Source of the DNA: Lineus longissimus
Taxonomy: Eukaryota > Nemertea > Pilidiophora > Heteronemertea > Lineidae
Assembly (NCBI RefSeq): GCF_910592395.1
Contig: NC_088310.1
Location: 24,011,491 to 24,075,490, forward strand
Length of the DNA stretch: 64,000 nt
Direction of reading: 5' to 3'
Shown: in pieces, positions 25,290-39,300 of the stretch
Layout: the number at the start of each line of letters is the position of its first letter
How positions within the stretch are numbered: the stretch's first letter is position 1
Program-made: the position numbers and the translations under genes
Notes under the pieces: generated by a model
The model's input: the letters and a program-made list of their open reading frames with translations, nothing else
Told to the model about the DNA's origin: nothing
Databases searched by the model: none

Positions 25290-26199
25290 TGGTAGAGCTT
25301 CTGTCTTCCCTTTAATCTACATGAAGACAACTCGACTCAAGAAGTCTGCTTAACATAGTTTATGTACCTCAGGACAACACCATAACTCGTCTGCCTTTGG
25401 TGGAGCTTCTGTCTTCTGGCAGAGTTGAAGACAGGCTCAACCTGACCAGTGAGGCAACTCGAGTAGCCTGCTTGAAGTAGTTCATGAACCTCACGTGGGA
25501 GAACATCGTAACTCGCCTGCCTTTGGTGGAGCTTCTGTCTTGCGGTACAGTTGAAGACTGGCTCAACCTGACCAGTGAGGCAACTCAAGTAGCCTGCTTG
25601 AAGTAGTTCATGAACCTCATGTGGGAGAACATCGTAACTCGCCTGCCTTTGGTGGAGCTTCTGTCTTCCGGTACAGTTGAAGACAGGCTCAACCTAACCA
25701 GTGTGGCAACTCAAGTAGCCTGCTTGAAGTAGTTCATGAACCTCAAGTGGGACAACATCGTAATCGTCTGCCTTTGGTGGAGCTTCTCTCTTCTGGCAGA
25801 GTTGAAGACTCGCTCAACCTGACCAGTGAGGCAACTCAAGTAGCCTGCTTGAAGTAGTTCATGAACCTCACGTGGGAGAACATCGTAACTCGCCTGCCTT
25901 TGGTGGAGCTTCTGTCTTCCGGTACAGTTGAAGACAGGCTCAACCTGACCAGTGTGGCAACTCAAGTAGCCTGCTTGAAGTAGTTCATGAACCTCACGTG
26001 GGAGAACATCGTAACTCGCCTGCCTTTGGTGGAGCTTCTGTCTTCCGGTACAGTTGAAGACAGGCTCAACCTGACCAGTGTGGCAACTCAAGTAGCCTGC
26101 TTGAAGTAGTTCATGAACCTGAAGTGGACAACATCGTAACTCGCCTGCCTTTGGTGGAGCTTCTGTCTTCTGGTACAGTTGAAGACTTGCTCAACCTGA

Positions 26200-27620
26200 C
26201 CACAAATACAACTCATGTAGCCTGCTTAAAGCGGGTCATGTACCTCTAGTAGCTCAGGATGACATCGCTACTCTTCTGCCTTTCGTGGAGCTTTTATCTT
26301 CTGGCACAACCTGACCACTAAGACAACTCATGTAGCTTGAGTTATCAATGTACCTTAATATCTCAGGAAAACATCGTTACTCTTCTGCCTTTGGTGGAGC
26401 TTCTGTCTTCCGGTACAGTTGAAGACTGGCTCAACCTGACCAGTGAGGCAACTCAAGTAGCCTGCTTGAAGTAGTTCATGAACCTCAAGTGGGAGAACAT
26501 CGTAACTCGTCTGCCTTTGGTGGAGCTTATGTCTTCCGGTACAGTTGAAGACTGGCTCAACCTGACCAGTGAGGTAACTCAAGTAGCCTGCTTGAAGTAG
26601 TTCATGAACCTCACGTGGGAGAACATCGTAACTCGCCTGCCTTTGGTGGAGCTTCTGTCTTCCGGTACAGTTGAAGACAGGCTCAACCTGACCAGTGTGG
26701 CAACTCAAGTAGCCTGCTTGAAGTAGTTCATGAACCTCACGTGGGAGAACATCGTAACTCGCCTGCCTTTGGTGGAGCTTCTGTCTTCCGGTACAGTTGA
26801 AGACAGGCTCAACCTGACCAGTGTGGCAACTCAAGTAGCCTGCTTGAAGTAGTTCATGAACCTGAAGTGGACAACATCGTAACTCGCCTGCCTTTGGTGG
26901 AGCTTCTGTCTTCCGGTACAGTTGAAGACTGGCCCAACCTGACCACAAATACAACTCATGTAGCCTGCTTAAAGCGGGTCATGTACCTCAAGTAGCTCAG
27001 GATAACATCGCTACTCTTCTGCCTTTCGTGGAGCTTTTATCTTCTGGCAAAACTTGACCACTAAGACAACTCATGTAGCTTGAGTTATCAATGTACCTCA
27101 ATATCTCAGGAAAACATCGTTACTCTTCTGCCTTTGGTGGAGCTTCTGTCTTCCGGTACAGTTGAAGACTGGCTCAACCTGACCAGTGAGGCAACTCAAG
27201 TAGCCTGCTTGAAGTAGTTCATGAACCTCACGTGGGAGAACATCGTAACTCGTCTGCCTTTGGTGGAGCTTCTGTCTTCCGGTACAGTTGAAGACTGGCT
27301 CAACCTGACCAGTGAGGCAACTCAAGTAGCCTGCTTGAAGTAGTTCATGAACCTCACGTGGGAGAACATCGTAACTCGTCTGCCTTTGGTGGAGCTTCTG
27401 TCTTCCGGTACAGTTGAAGACTTGCCCAACCTGACCACAAATACAACTCATGTAGCCTGCTTAAAGCGGGTCATGTACCTCAAGTAGCTCAGGATAACAT
27501 CGCTACTCTTCTGCCTTTCGTGGAGCTTTTATCTTCTGGCACAACCTGACCACTAAGACAACTCATGTAGCTTGAGTTATCAATGTACCTCAATATCTCA
27601 GGAAAACATCGTTACTCTTC
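26200..27620. repeat. Divergent spacer cassettes of the satellite, left cluster
   Basis: Three copies of a diverged block interrupt the standard units, starting at about 26,204, 26,944 and 27,433. Each contains 'cacaaatacaactcatgtag', 'taaagcgggtcatgtacctc', 'ccactaagacaactcatgta' and 'atatctcaggaaaacatcg'. The copies are only 740 and 489 bp apart, closer than elsewhere. Confidence 0.8.
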
Positions 27621-28699
27621 TGCCTTTGGTGGAGCTTCTGTCTTCCGGTACAGTTGAAGACTGGCTCAACCTGACCAGTGAGGCAACTACATCGTAACTC
27701 GTTTGCCTTTGGTGGAGCTTCTGTCTTCCGGTACAGTTGAAGACTGGATCAACCTGACCAGTGAGGCAACTCAAGTAGCCTGCTTGAAGTAGTTCATGAA
27801 CCTCACGTGGGAGAACATCGTAACTCGTCTGCCTTTGGTGGAGCTTCTGTCTTCCGGTACAGTTGAAGACAGGCTCAACCTGATCAGTGAGGCAACTCAA
27901 GTAGCCTGCTTGAAGTAGTTCATGAACCTCACGTGGGAAAACATCGTAACTAGCCTGCCTTTGGTGGAGCTTCTGTCTTCCGGTACAGTTGAAGACAGAC
28001 TCAACCTGACCAGTGAGGCAACTCAAGTAGCCTGCTTGAAGTAGTTCATGAACCTCAAGTGGGACAACATCGTAACTCGTCTGCCTTTGGTGGAGCTTCT
28101 GTCTTCCGGTACAGTTGAAGCCGGGCTCAACCTGACCAGTGAGGCAACTCAAGTAGCCTGCTTGAAGTAGTTCATGAACCTCACGTGGGAGAACATCGTA
28201 ACTCGCCTGCCTTTGGTGGAGCTTCTGTCTTCCGGTACAGTTGAAGACAGGCTCAACCTGACCAGTGTGGCAACTCAAGTAGCCTGCTTGAAGTAGTTCA
28301 TGAACCTCACGTGGGAGAACATCGTAACTCGCCTGCCTTTGGTGGAGCTTCTGTCTTCCGGTACAGTTGAAGACAGGCTCAACCTGACCAGTGAGGCAAC
28401 TCAAGTAGACTGCTTGAAGTAGTTCATAAACCTCACGTGGGAGAACATCGTAACTAGCCTGCCTTTGGTGGAGCTTCTGTCTTCCGGTACAGTTGAAGAC
28501 AGACTCAACCTGACCAGTGAGGCAACTCAAGTAGCCTGCTTGAAGTAGTTCATGAACCTGAAGTGGGACAACATCGTAACTCGTCTGCCTTTGGTGGAGC
28601 TTCTGTCTTCCGGTACAGTTGAAGCCGGGCTCAACCTGACCAGTGAGGCAACTCAAGTAGCCTGCTTGAAGTAGTTTATGAACCTCACGTGGGAGAACA

Positions 28700-30535
28700 T
28701 CGTAACTCGCCTGCCTTTGGTGGAGCTTCTGTCTTCCGGTACAGTTGAAGACAGGCTCAACCTGACCAGTGTGGCAACTCAAGTAGCCTGCTTGAAGTAG
28801 TTCATGAACCTGAAGTGGACAACATCGCTACTCTTCTGCCTTTAGTGGAGCTTTTATCTTCTGGCACAACCTGACCACTAAGACAACTCATGTAGGTTGA
28901 GTTATCAATGTACCTTAATATCTCAGGAAAACATCGTTACTCTTCTGCCTTTGGTGGAGCTTCTGTCTTCCGGTACAGTAGAAGACTGGCTCAACCTGAC
29001 CAGTGAGGCAACTCAAGTAGCCTGCTTGAAGTAGTTCATGAACCTCAAGTGGGAGAACATAGTAACTCGTCTGCCTTTGGTGGAGCTTATGTCTTCCGGT
29101 ACAGTTGAAGACTGGCTCAACCTGACCAGTGAGGCAACTCAAGTAGCCTTCTTGAAGTAGTTCATGAACCTCACGTGGGAGAACATCGTAACTCGTCTGC
29201 CTTTGGTGGAGCTTATGTCTTCCGGTACAGTTGAAGACTGGCTCAACCTGACCAGTGAGGCAACTCAAGTAGCCTTCTTGAAGTAGTTCATGAACCTCAC
29301 GTGGGAGAACATCGTAACTCGTCTGCCTTTGGTGGAGCTTCTGTCTTCCGGTACAGTTGAAGACTGGCTCAACCTGACCAGTGAGTCAACTCAAGTAGCC
29401 TGCTTAAAGTAGTTCATGAACCTCACGTGGGAGAACATCGTAACTCGCCTGCCTTTGGTGGAGCTTCTGTCTTCCGGTACAGTTGAAGACTGGCTCAACC
29501 TGACCAGTGAGGCAACTCAAGTAGCCTTCTTGAAGTAGTTCATAAACCTCACGTGGGAGAACATCGTAACTAGCCTGCCTTTGGTGGAGCTTCTGTCTTC
29601 CGGTACAGTTGAAGACAGACTCAACCTGACCAGTGAGGCAACTCAAGTAGCCTGCTTGAAGTAGTTCATGAACCTGAAGTGGGACAACATCGTAACTCGT
29701 CTGCCTTTGGTGGAGCTTCTGTCTTCCGGTACAGTTGAAGCCGGGCTCAACCTGACCAGTGAGGCAACTCAAGTAGCCTGCTTGAAGTAGTTTATGAACC
29801 TCACGTGGGAGAACATCGTAACTCGTCTGCCTTTGGTGGAGCTTCTGTCTTCCGGTACAGTTGAAGACAGGCTCAACCTGATCAGTGAGGCAACTCAAGT
29901 AGCCTGCTTGAAGTAGTTCATGAACCTCACGTGGGAAAACATCGTAACTAGCCTGCCTTTGGTGGAGCTTCTGTCTTCCGGTACAGTTGAAGACAGACTC
30001 AACCTGACCAGTGAGGCAACTCAAGTAGCCTGCTTGAAGTAGTTCATGAACCTCAAGTGGGACAACATCGTAACTCGTCTGCCTTTGGTGGAGCTTCTGT
30101 CTTCCGGTACAGTTGAAGCCGGGCTCAACCTGACCAGTGAGGCAACTCAAGTAGCCTGCTTGAAGTAGTTCATGAACCTCACGTGGGAGAACATCGTAAC
30201 TCGCCTGCCTTTGGTGGAGCTTCTGTCTTCCGGTACAGTTGAAGACAGGCTCAACCTGACCAGTGTGGCAACTCAAGTAGCCTGCTTGAAGTAGTTCATG
30301 AACCTCACGTGGGAGAACATCGTAACTCGCCTGCCTTTGGTGGAGCTTCTGTCTTCCGGTACAGTTGAAGACAGGCTCAACCTGACCAGTGAGGCAACTC
30401 AAGTAGCCTGCTTGAAGTAGTTCATGAACCTGAAGTGGACAACATCGCTACTCTTCTGCCTTTAGTGGAGCTTTTATCTTCTGGCACAACCTGACCACTA
30501 AGACAACTCATGTAGGTTGAGTTATCAATGTACCT
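28700..30535. repeat. 1,620-bp higher-order repeat inside the satellite
   Basis: The block around 28,850-29,290 recurs with the same variant units around 30,470-30,910, an offset of 1,620 bp. Shared private variants include 'tgtaggttgagttatcaat', 'ccggtacagtagaagac' and 'agccttcttgaag'. The spacer cassette in this block is truncated relative to the left cluster. Confidence 0.75.
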
Positions 30536-30889
30536 TAATATCTCAGGAAAACATCGTTACTCTTCTGCCTTTGGTGGAGCTTCTGTCTTCCGGTACAGTA
30601 GAAGACTGGCTCAACCTGACCAGTGAGGCAACTCAAGTAGCCTGCTTGAAGTAGTTCATGAACCTCAAGTGGGAGAACATAGTAACTCGTCTGCCTTTGG
30701 TGGAGCTTATGTCTTCCGGTACAGTTGAAGACTGGCTCAACCTGACCAGTGAGGCAACTCAAGTAGCCTTCTTGAAGTAGTTCATGAACCTCACGTGGGG
30801 GAACATCGTAACTCGTCTGCCTTTGGTGGAGCTTATGTCTTCCGGTACAGTTGAAGACTGGCTCAACCTGACCAGTGAGGCAACTCAAG

Positions 30890-33800
30890 TAGCCTTCTTG
30901 AAGTAGTTCATGAACCTCACGTGGGAGAACATCGTAACTCGTCTGCCTTTGGTGGAGCTTCTGTCTTCCGGTACAGTTGAAGACTGGCTCAACCTGACCA
31001 GTGAGTCAACTCAAGTAGCCTGCTTAAAGTAGTTCATGAACCTCACGTGGGAGAACATCGTAACTCGCCTGCCTTTGGTGGAGCTTCTGTCTTCCGGTAC
31101 AGTTGAAGACTGGCTCAACCTGACCAGTGAGGCAACTCAAGTAGCCTTCTTGAAGTAGTTCATGAACCTCACGTGGGAGAACATCGTAACTCGCCTGCCT
31201 TTGGTGGAGCTTCTTTCTTCCGGTACAGTTGAAGACAGACTCAACCTGACCAGTGCGGCAACTCAAGCAGCCTGCTTGAAGTAGTTAATGAACCTCAAGT
31301 GGGACAACATCGTAACTCGTCTGCCTTTGGTGGAGCTTCTGTCTTCCGGTACAGTTGAAGACTGGCTCAACCTGACCAGTGAGGCAACTCAAGTAGCCTG
31401 CTTGAAGTAGTTCATGAACCTCACGTGGGAGAACATCGTAACTCACTTGCCTTTGGTGGAGCTGCTGTCTTCCGGTACAGTTGAAGACAGGCTCAACCTG
31501 ACCAGTGAGGCAACTCAAGTAGCCTGCTTGAAGTAGTTCATGAACCTCACGTGGGAGAACATCGTAACTCGTCTGCCTTTGGTGGAGCTTCTGTCTTTCG
31601 GTACAGTTGAAGACGGGCTCACTCTGATCAGTGAGGCAACTCAAGTAGCCTGCTTGGAGTAGTTCATGAACCTCACGTGGGAGAACATCGTAACTCGTCT
31701 GCCTTTGGTGGAGCTTCTGTCTTCCGGTACAGTTGAAGACTGGCTCAACCTGACCAGTGAGGCAACTCAAGTAGCCTGCTTGAAGTAGTTCATGAACCTC
31801 ACGTGGGAGAACATCGTAACTCGTCTGCCTTTGGTGGAGCTTCTGTCTTCCGGTACAGTTGAAGACAGGCTCAACCTAACCAGTGTGGCAACTCAAGTAG
31901 CCTGCTTGAAGTAGTTCATGAACCTCAAGTGGGAGAACATCGTAACTCGCCTGCCTTTGGTGGAGCTTCTGTCTCCCGGTAGAGTTGAAGACGGGCTCAA
32001 CCTGACCAGTGAGGCAACTCAAGTAGCCTGCTTGAAGTAGTTCATGAACCTCACGTGGGAGAACATCGTAACTCGTCTGCCTTTGGTGGAGCTTCTGTCT
32101 TTCGGTACAGTTGAAGACGGGCTCAACCTGATCAGTGAGGCAACTCAAGTAGCCTGCTTGAAGTAGTTCATGAACCTCACGTGGGAGAACATCGTAACTA
32201 GCCTGCCTTTGGTGGAGCTTCTGTCTTCCGGTACAGTTGAAGACAGACTCAACCTGACCAGTGAGGCAACTCGAGTAGCCTGCTTGAAGTAGTTCATGAA
32301 CCTCAAGTGGGACAACATCGTAACTCGCCTGCCTTTGGTGGAGCTTCTGTCTTCCGGTACAGTTGAAGCCGGGCTCAACCACACCAGTGTGGCAACTCAA
32401 GTAGCCTGCTTGAAGTAGTTCATGAACCTCACGTGGGAGAACATCGTAACTCGCCTGCCTTTGGTGGAGCTTCTGTCTTCCGGTACAGTTGAAGACTGGC
32501 TCAACCTGACCAGTGAGGCAACTCAAGTAGCCTGCTTGAATTAGTTCATGAACCTCACGTGGGAGAACATCGTAACTCGCCTGCCTTTGGTGGAGCTTCT
32601 GTCTTCCGGTACAGTTGAAGACAGGCTCAACCTGACCAGTGTGGCAACTCAAGTAGCCTGCTTGAAGTAGTTCATGAACCTCAAGTGGGACAACATCGTA
32701 ACTCGTCTGCCTTTGGTGGAGCTTCTGTCTTCCGGTACAGTTGAAGCCGGGCTCAACCTGACCAGTGAGGCAACTCAAGTAGCCTGCTTGAAGTAGTTCA
32801 TGAACCTCACGTGGGAGAACATCGTAACTCGCCTGCCTTTGGTGGAGCTTCTGTCTTCCGGTACAGTTGAAGACAGGCTCAACCTGACCAGTGTGGCAAC
32901 TCAAGTAGCCTGCTTGAAGTAGTTCATGAACCTCACGTGGGAGAACATCGTAACTCGCCTGCCTTTGGTGGAGCTTCTGTCTTCCGGTACAGTTGAAGAC
33001 AGGCTCAACCTGACCAGTGTGGCAACTCAAGTAGCCTGCTTGAAGTAGTTCATGAACCTGAAGTGGACAACATCGTAACTCGCCTGCCTTTGGTGGAGCG
33101 TCTCCCTTCCGGTACAGTTGAAGACTTGCCCAACCTGACCACAAATACAACTCATGTAGCCTGCTTAAAGCGGGTCATGTACCTCAAGTAGCTCAGGATA
33201 ACATCGCTACTCTTCTGCCTTTAGTGGAGCTTTTATCTTCTGGCACAACCTGACCACTAAGACAACTCATGTAGGTTGAGTTATCAATGTACCTTAATAT
33301 CTCAGGAAAACATCGTTACTCTTCTGCCTTTGGTGGAGCTTCTGTCTTCCGGTACAGTTGAAGACTGGCTCAACCTGACCAGTGAGGCAACTCAAGTAGC
33401 CTGCTTGAAGTAGTTCATGAACCTCAAGTGGGAGAACATCGTAACTCGTCTGCCTTTGGTGGAGCTTATGTCTTCCGGTACAGTTGAAGACTGGCTCAAC
33501 CTGACCAGTGAGGCAACTCAAGTAGCCTGCTTGAAGTAGTTCATGAACCTCACGTGGGAGAACATCGTAACTCGTCTGCCTTTGGTGGAGCTTCTGTCTT
33601 CCGGTACAGTTGAAGACTGGCTCAACCTGACCAGTGAGGCAACTCAAGTAACCTGCTTAAAGTAGTTCATGAACCTCACGTGGGAGAACATCATAACTCG
33701 CCTGCCTTTGGTGGAGCTTCTGTCTTCCGGTACAGTTGAAGACTGGCTCAACCTGACCAGTGAGGCAACTCAAGTAGCCTGCTTGAAGTAGTTCATGAAC

Positions 33801-33900
33801 CTCCCGTGGGAGAACATCGTAACTCGCCTGCCTTTGGTGAGGCTTCTTTCTTCCGGTACAGTTGAAGACAGACTCAACCTGACCAGTGAGGCAATTCAAG
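30890..33900. repeat. 3,011-bp satellite segmental duplication, copy A
   Basis: This block and 33,901-36,911 match unit by unit with a constant 3,011-bp offset. They share private variants such as 'cagtgcggcaactcaagcag', 'cttggagtagttcatg', 'gaattagttcatg' and 'gtctcccttccgg'. Only scattered single-base differences were seen by eye. 3,011 is not a multiple of 126 because the block contains a spacer cassette and shortened units. Confidence 0.85.
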
Positions 33901-36900
33901 TAGCCTTCTTGAAGTAGTTCATGAACCTCACGTGGGAGAACATCGTAACTCGTCTGCCTTTGGTGGAGCTTCTGTCTTCCGGTACAGTTGAAGACTGGCT
34001 CAACCTGACCAGTGAGTCAACTCAAGTAGCCTGCTTAAAGTAGTTCATGAACCTCACGTGGGAGAACATCGTAACTCGCCTGCCTTTGGTGGAGCTTCTG
34101 TCTTCCGGTACAGTTGAAGACTGGCTCAACCTGACCAGTGAGGCAACTCAAGTAGCCTTCTTGAAGTAGTTCATGAACCTCACGTGGGAGAACATCGTAA
34201 CTCGCCTGCCTTTGGTGGAGCTTCTTTCTTCCGGTACAGTTGAAGACAGACTCAACCTGACCAGTGCGGCAACTCAAGCAGCCTGCTTGAAGTAGTTAAT
34301 GAACCTCAAGTGGGACAACATCGTAACTCGTCTGCCTTTGGTGGAGCTTCTGTCTTCCGGTACAGTTGAAGACTGGCTCAACCTGACCAGTGAGGCAACT
34401 GAAGTAGCCTGCTTGAAGTAGTTCATGAACCTCACGTGGGAGAACATCGTAACTCACTTGCCTTTGGTGGAGCTGCTGTCTTCCGGTACAGTTGAAGACA
34501 GGCTCAACCTGACCAGTGAGGCAACTCAAGTAGCCTGCTTGAAGTAGTTCATGAACCTCACGTGGGAGAACATCGTAACTCGTCTGCCTTTGGTGGAGCT
34601 TCTGTCTTTCGGTACAGTTGAAGACGGGCTCACTCTGATCAGTGAGGCAACTCAAGTAGCCTGCTTGGAGTAGTTCATGAACCTCACGTGGGAGAACATC
34701 GTAACTCGTCTGCCTTTGGTGGAGCTTCTGTCTTCCGGTACAGTTGAAGACTGGCTCAACCTGACCAGTGAGGCAACTCAAGTAGCCTGCTTGAAGTAGT
34801 TCATGAACCTCACGTGGGAGAACATCGTAACTCGTCTGCCTTTGGTGGAGCTTCTGTCTTCCGGTACAGTTGAAGACAGGCTCAACCTAACCAGTGTGGC
34901 AACTCAAGTAGCCTGCTTGAAGTAGTTCATGAACCTCAAGTGGGAGAACATCGTAACTCGCCTGCCTTTGGTGGAGCTTCTGTCTCCCGGTAGAGTTGAA
35001 GACGGGCTCAACCTGACCAGTGAGGCAACTCAAGTAGCCTGCTTGAAGTAGTTCATGAACCTCACGTGGGAGAACATCGTAACTCGTCTGCCTTTGGTGG
35101 AGCTTCTGTCTTTCGGTACAGTTGAAGACGGGCTCAACCTGATCAGTGAGGCAACTCAAGTAGCCTGCTTGAAGTAGTTCATGAACCTCACGTGGGAGAA
35201 CATCGTAACTAGCCTGCCTTTGGTGGAGCTTCTGTCTTCCGGTACAGTTGAAGACAGACTCAACCTGACCAGTGAGGCAACTCGAGTAGCCTGCTTGAAG
35301 TAGTTCATGAACCTCAAGTGGGACAACATCGTAACTCGCCTGCCTTTGGTGGAGCTTCTGTCTTCCGGTACAGTTGAAGCCGGGCTCAACCACACCAGTG
35401 TGGCAACTCAAGTAGCCTGCTTGAAGTAGTTCATGAACCTCACGTGGGAGAACATCGTAACTCGCCTGCCTTTGGTGGAGCTTCTGTCTTCCGGTACAGT
35501 TGAAGACTGGCTCAACCTGACCAGTGAGGCAACTCAAGTAGCCTGCTTGAATTAGTTCATGAACCTCACGTGGGAGAACATCGTAACTCGCCTGCCTTTG
35601 GTGGAGCTTCTGTCTTCCGGTACAGTTGAAGACAGGCTCAACCTGACCAGTGTGGCAACTCAAGTAGCCTGCTTGAAGTAGTTCATGAACCTCAAGTGGG
35701 ACAACATCGTAACTCGTCTGCCTTTGGTGGAGCTTCTGTCTTCCGGTACAGTTGAAGCCGGGCTCAACCTGACCAGTGAGGCAACTCAAGTAGCCTGCTT
35801 GAAGTAGTTCATGAACCTCACGTGGGAGAACATCGTAACTCGCCTGCCTTTGGTGGAGCTTCTGTCTTCCGGTACAGTTGAAGACAGGCTCAACCTGACC
35901 AGTGTGGCAACTCAAGTAGCCTGCTTGAAGTAGTTCATGAACCTCACGTGGGAGAACATCGTAACTCGCCTGCCTTTGGTGGAGCTTCTGTCTTCCGGTA
36001 CAGTTGAAGACAGGCTCAACCTGACCAGTGTGGCAACTCAAGTAGCCTGCTTGAAGTAGTTCATGAACCTGAAGTGGACAACATCGTAACTCGCCTGCCT
36101 TTGGTGGAGCGTCTCCCTTCCGGTACAGTTGAAGACTTGCCCAACCTGACCACAAATACAACTCATGTAGCCTGCTTAAAGCGGGTCATGTACCTCAAGT
36201 AGCTCAGGATAACATCGCTACTCTTCTGCCTTTAGTGGAGCTTTTATCTTCTGGCACAACCTGACCACTAAGACAACTCATGTAGGTTGAGTTATCAATG
36301 TACCTTAATATCTCAGGAAAACATCGTTACTCTTCTGCCTTTGGTGGAGCTTCTGTCTTCCGGTACAGTTGAAGACTGGCTCAACCTGACCAGTGAGGCA
36401 ACTCAAGTAGCCTGCTTGAAGTAGTTCATGAACCTCAAGTGGGAGAACATCGTAACTCGTCTGCCTTTGGTGGAGCTTATGTCTTCCGGTACAGTTGAAG
36501 ACTGCCTCAACCTGACCAGTGAGGCAACTCAAGTAGCCTGCTTGAAGTAGTTCATGAACCTCACGTGGGAGAACATCGTAACTCGTCTGCCTTTGGTGGA
36601 GCTTCTGTCTTCCGGTACAGTTGAAGACTGGCTCAACCTGACCAGTGAGGCAACTCAAGTAACCTGCTTAAAGTAGTTCATGAACCTCACGTGGGAGAAC
36701 ATCATAACTCGCCTGCCTTTGGTGGAGCTTCTGTCTTCCGGTACAGTTGAAGACTGGCTCAACCTGACCAGTGAGGCAACTCAAGTAGCCTGCTTGAAGT
36801 AGTTCATGAACCTCCCGTGGGAGAACATCGTAACTCGCCTGCCTTTGGTGAGGCTTCTTTCTTCCGGTACAGTTGAAGACAGACTCAAACTGACCAGTGA

Positions 36901-36911
36901 GGCAACTCAAG
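33901..36911. repeat. 3,011-bp satellite segmental duplication, copy B
   Basis: This is the tandem partner of 30,890-33,900, directly abutting it. One difference is 'gcaactgaagtagcc' near 34,398, where copy A has 'gcaactcaagtagcc'. The near identity implies a very recent duplication or an assembly artefact. Confidence 0.85.
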
Positions 36912-39300
36912 TAGCCTGCTTGAAGTAGTTCATGAACCTCACGTGGGAGAACATCGTAACTCGCCTGCCTTTGGTGGAGCTTCTTTCTTCCGGTACAGTT
37001 GAAGACAGACTCACTCAACCTGACCAGTGCGGCAACTCAAGCAGCCTGCTTGAAGTAGTTAATGAACCTCAAGTGGGACAACATCGTAACTCGTCTGCCT
37101 TTGGTGGAGCTTCTGTCTTCCGGTACAGTTGAAGACTGGCTCAACCTGACCAGTGAGGCAACTCAAGTAGCCTGCTTGAAGTAGTTCATGAACCTCACGT
37201 GGGAGAACATCGTAACTCACCTGCCTTTGGTGGAGCTGCTGTCTTCCGGTACAGTTGAAGACAGGCTGAACCTGACCAGTGAGGCAACTCAAGTAGCCTG
37301 CTTGAAGTAGTTCATGAACCTCACGTGGGAGAACATCGTAACTCGTCTGCCTTTGGTGGAGCTTCTGTCTTTCGGTACAGTTGAAGACGGGCTCACTCTG
37401 ATCAGTGAGACAACTCAAGTAGCCTGCTTGGAGTAGTTCATGAACCTCACGTGGGAGAACATCGTAACTCGTCTGCCTTTGGTGGAGCTTCTGTCTTCCG
37501 GTACAGTTGAAGACTGGCTCAACCTGACCAGTGAGGCAACTCAAGTAGCCTGCTTGAAGTAGTTCATGAACCTCACGTGGGAGAACATCGTAACTCGTCT
37601 GCCTTTGGTGGAGCTTCTGTCTTCCGGTACAGTTGAAGACAGGCTCAACCTGACCAGTGTGGCAACTCAAGTAGCCTGCTTGAAGTAGTTCATGAACCTG
37701 AAGTGGACAACATCGTAACTCGCCTGCCTTTGGTGGAGCGTCTCCCTTCCGGTACAGTTGAAGACTTGCCCAACCTGACCACAAATACAACTCATGTAGC
37801 CTGCTTAAAGCGGGTCATGTACCTCAAGTAGCTCAGGATAACATCGCTACTCTTCTGCCTTTAGTGGAGCTTTTATCTTCTGGCACAACCTGACCACTAA
37901 GACAACTCATGTAGGTTGAGTTATCAATGTACCTTAATATCTCAGGAAAACATCGTTACTCTTCTGCCTTTGGTGGAGCTTCTGTCTTCCGGTACAGTTG
38001 AAGACTGGCTCAACCTGACCAGTGAGGCAACTCAAGTAGCCTGCTTGAAGTAGTTCATGAACCTCAAGTGGGAGAACATCGTAACTCGTCTGCCTTTGGT
38101 GGAGCTTATGTCTTCCGGTACAGTTGAAGACTGCCTCAACCTGACCAGTGAGGCAACTCAAGTAGCCTGCTTGAAGTAGTTCATGAACCTCACGTGGGAG
38201 AACATCGTAACTCGTCTGCCTTTGGTGGAGCTTCTGTCTTCCGGTACAGTTGAAGACTGGCTCAACCTGACCAGTGAGGCAACTCAAGTAACCTGCTTAA
38301 AGTAGTTCATGAACCTCACGTGGGAGAACATCATAACTCGCCTGCCTTTGGTGGAGCTTCTGTCTTCCGGTACAGTTGAAGACTGGCTCAACCTGACCAG
38401 TGAGGCAACTCAAGTAGCCTGCTTGAAGTAGTTCATGAACCTCCCGTGGGAGAACATCGTAACTCGCCTGCCTTTGGTGAGGCTTCTTTCTTCCGGTACA
38501 GTTGAAGACAGACTCAAACTGACCAGTGAGGCAACTCAAGTAGCCTGCTTGAAGTAGTTCATGAACCTCACGTGGGAGAACATCGTAACTCGCCTGCCTT
38601 TGGTGGAGCTTCTTTCTTCCGGTACAGTTGAAGACAGACTCACTCAACCTGACCAGTGCGGCAACTCAAGCAGCCTGCTTGAAGTAGTTAATGAACCTCA
38701 AGTGGGACAACATCGTAACTCGTCTGCCTTTGGTGGAGCTTCTGTCTTCCGGTACAGTTGAAGACTGGCTCAACCTGACCAGTGAGGCAACTCAAGTAGC
38801 CTGCTTGAAGAAGTTCATGAACCTCACGTGGGAGAACATCGTAACTCACCTGCCTTTGGTGGAGCTGCTGTCTTCCGGTACAGTTGAAGACAGGCTGAAC
38901 CTGACCAGTGAGGCAACTCAAGTAGCCTGCTTGAAGTAGTTCATGAACCTCACGTGGGAGAACATCGTAACTCGTCTGCCTTTGGTGGAGCTTCTGTCTT
39001 TCGGTACAGTTGAAGACGGGCTCACTCTGATCAGTGAGACAACTCAAGTAGCCTGCTTGGAGTAGTTCATGAACCTCACGTGGGAGAACATCGTAACTCG
39101 TCTGCCTTTGGTGGAGCTTCTGTCTTCCGGTACAGTTGAAGACTGGCTCAACCTGACCAGTGAGGCAACTCAAGTAGCCTGCTTGAAGTAGTTCATGAAC
39201 CTCACGTGGGAGAACATCGTAACTCGTCTGCCTTTGGTGGAGCTTCTGTCTTCCGGTACAGTTGAAGACAGGCTCAACCAAACCAGTGTGGCAACTCAAG
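36150..39300. repeat. 1,629-bp higher-order repeat, two copies
   Basis: Variant units from about 36,150-37,780 recur about 1,629 bp later. Examples are spacer cassettes at 36,150 and 37,779, 'gaagactgcctcaacctg' near 36,500 and 38,130, and the 4-bp insertion 'gactcactcaacc' near 37,010 and 38,640. The second copy contains a stop-loss variant (tag to aag at 38811) in the plus-strand frame. Confidence 0.8.
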
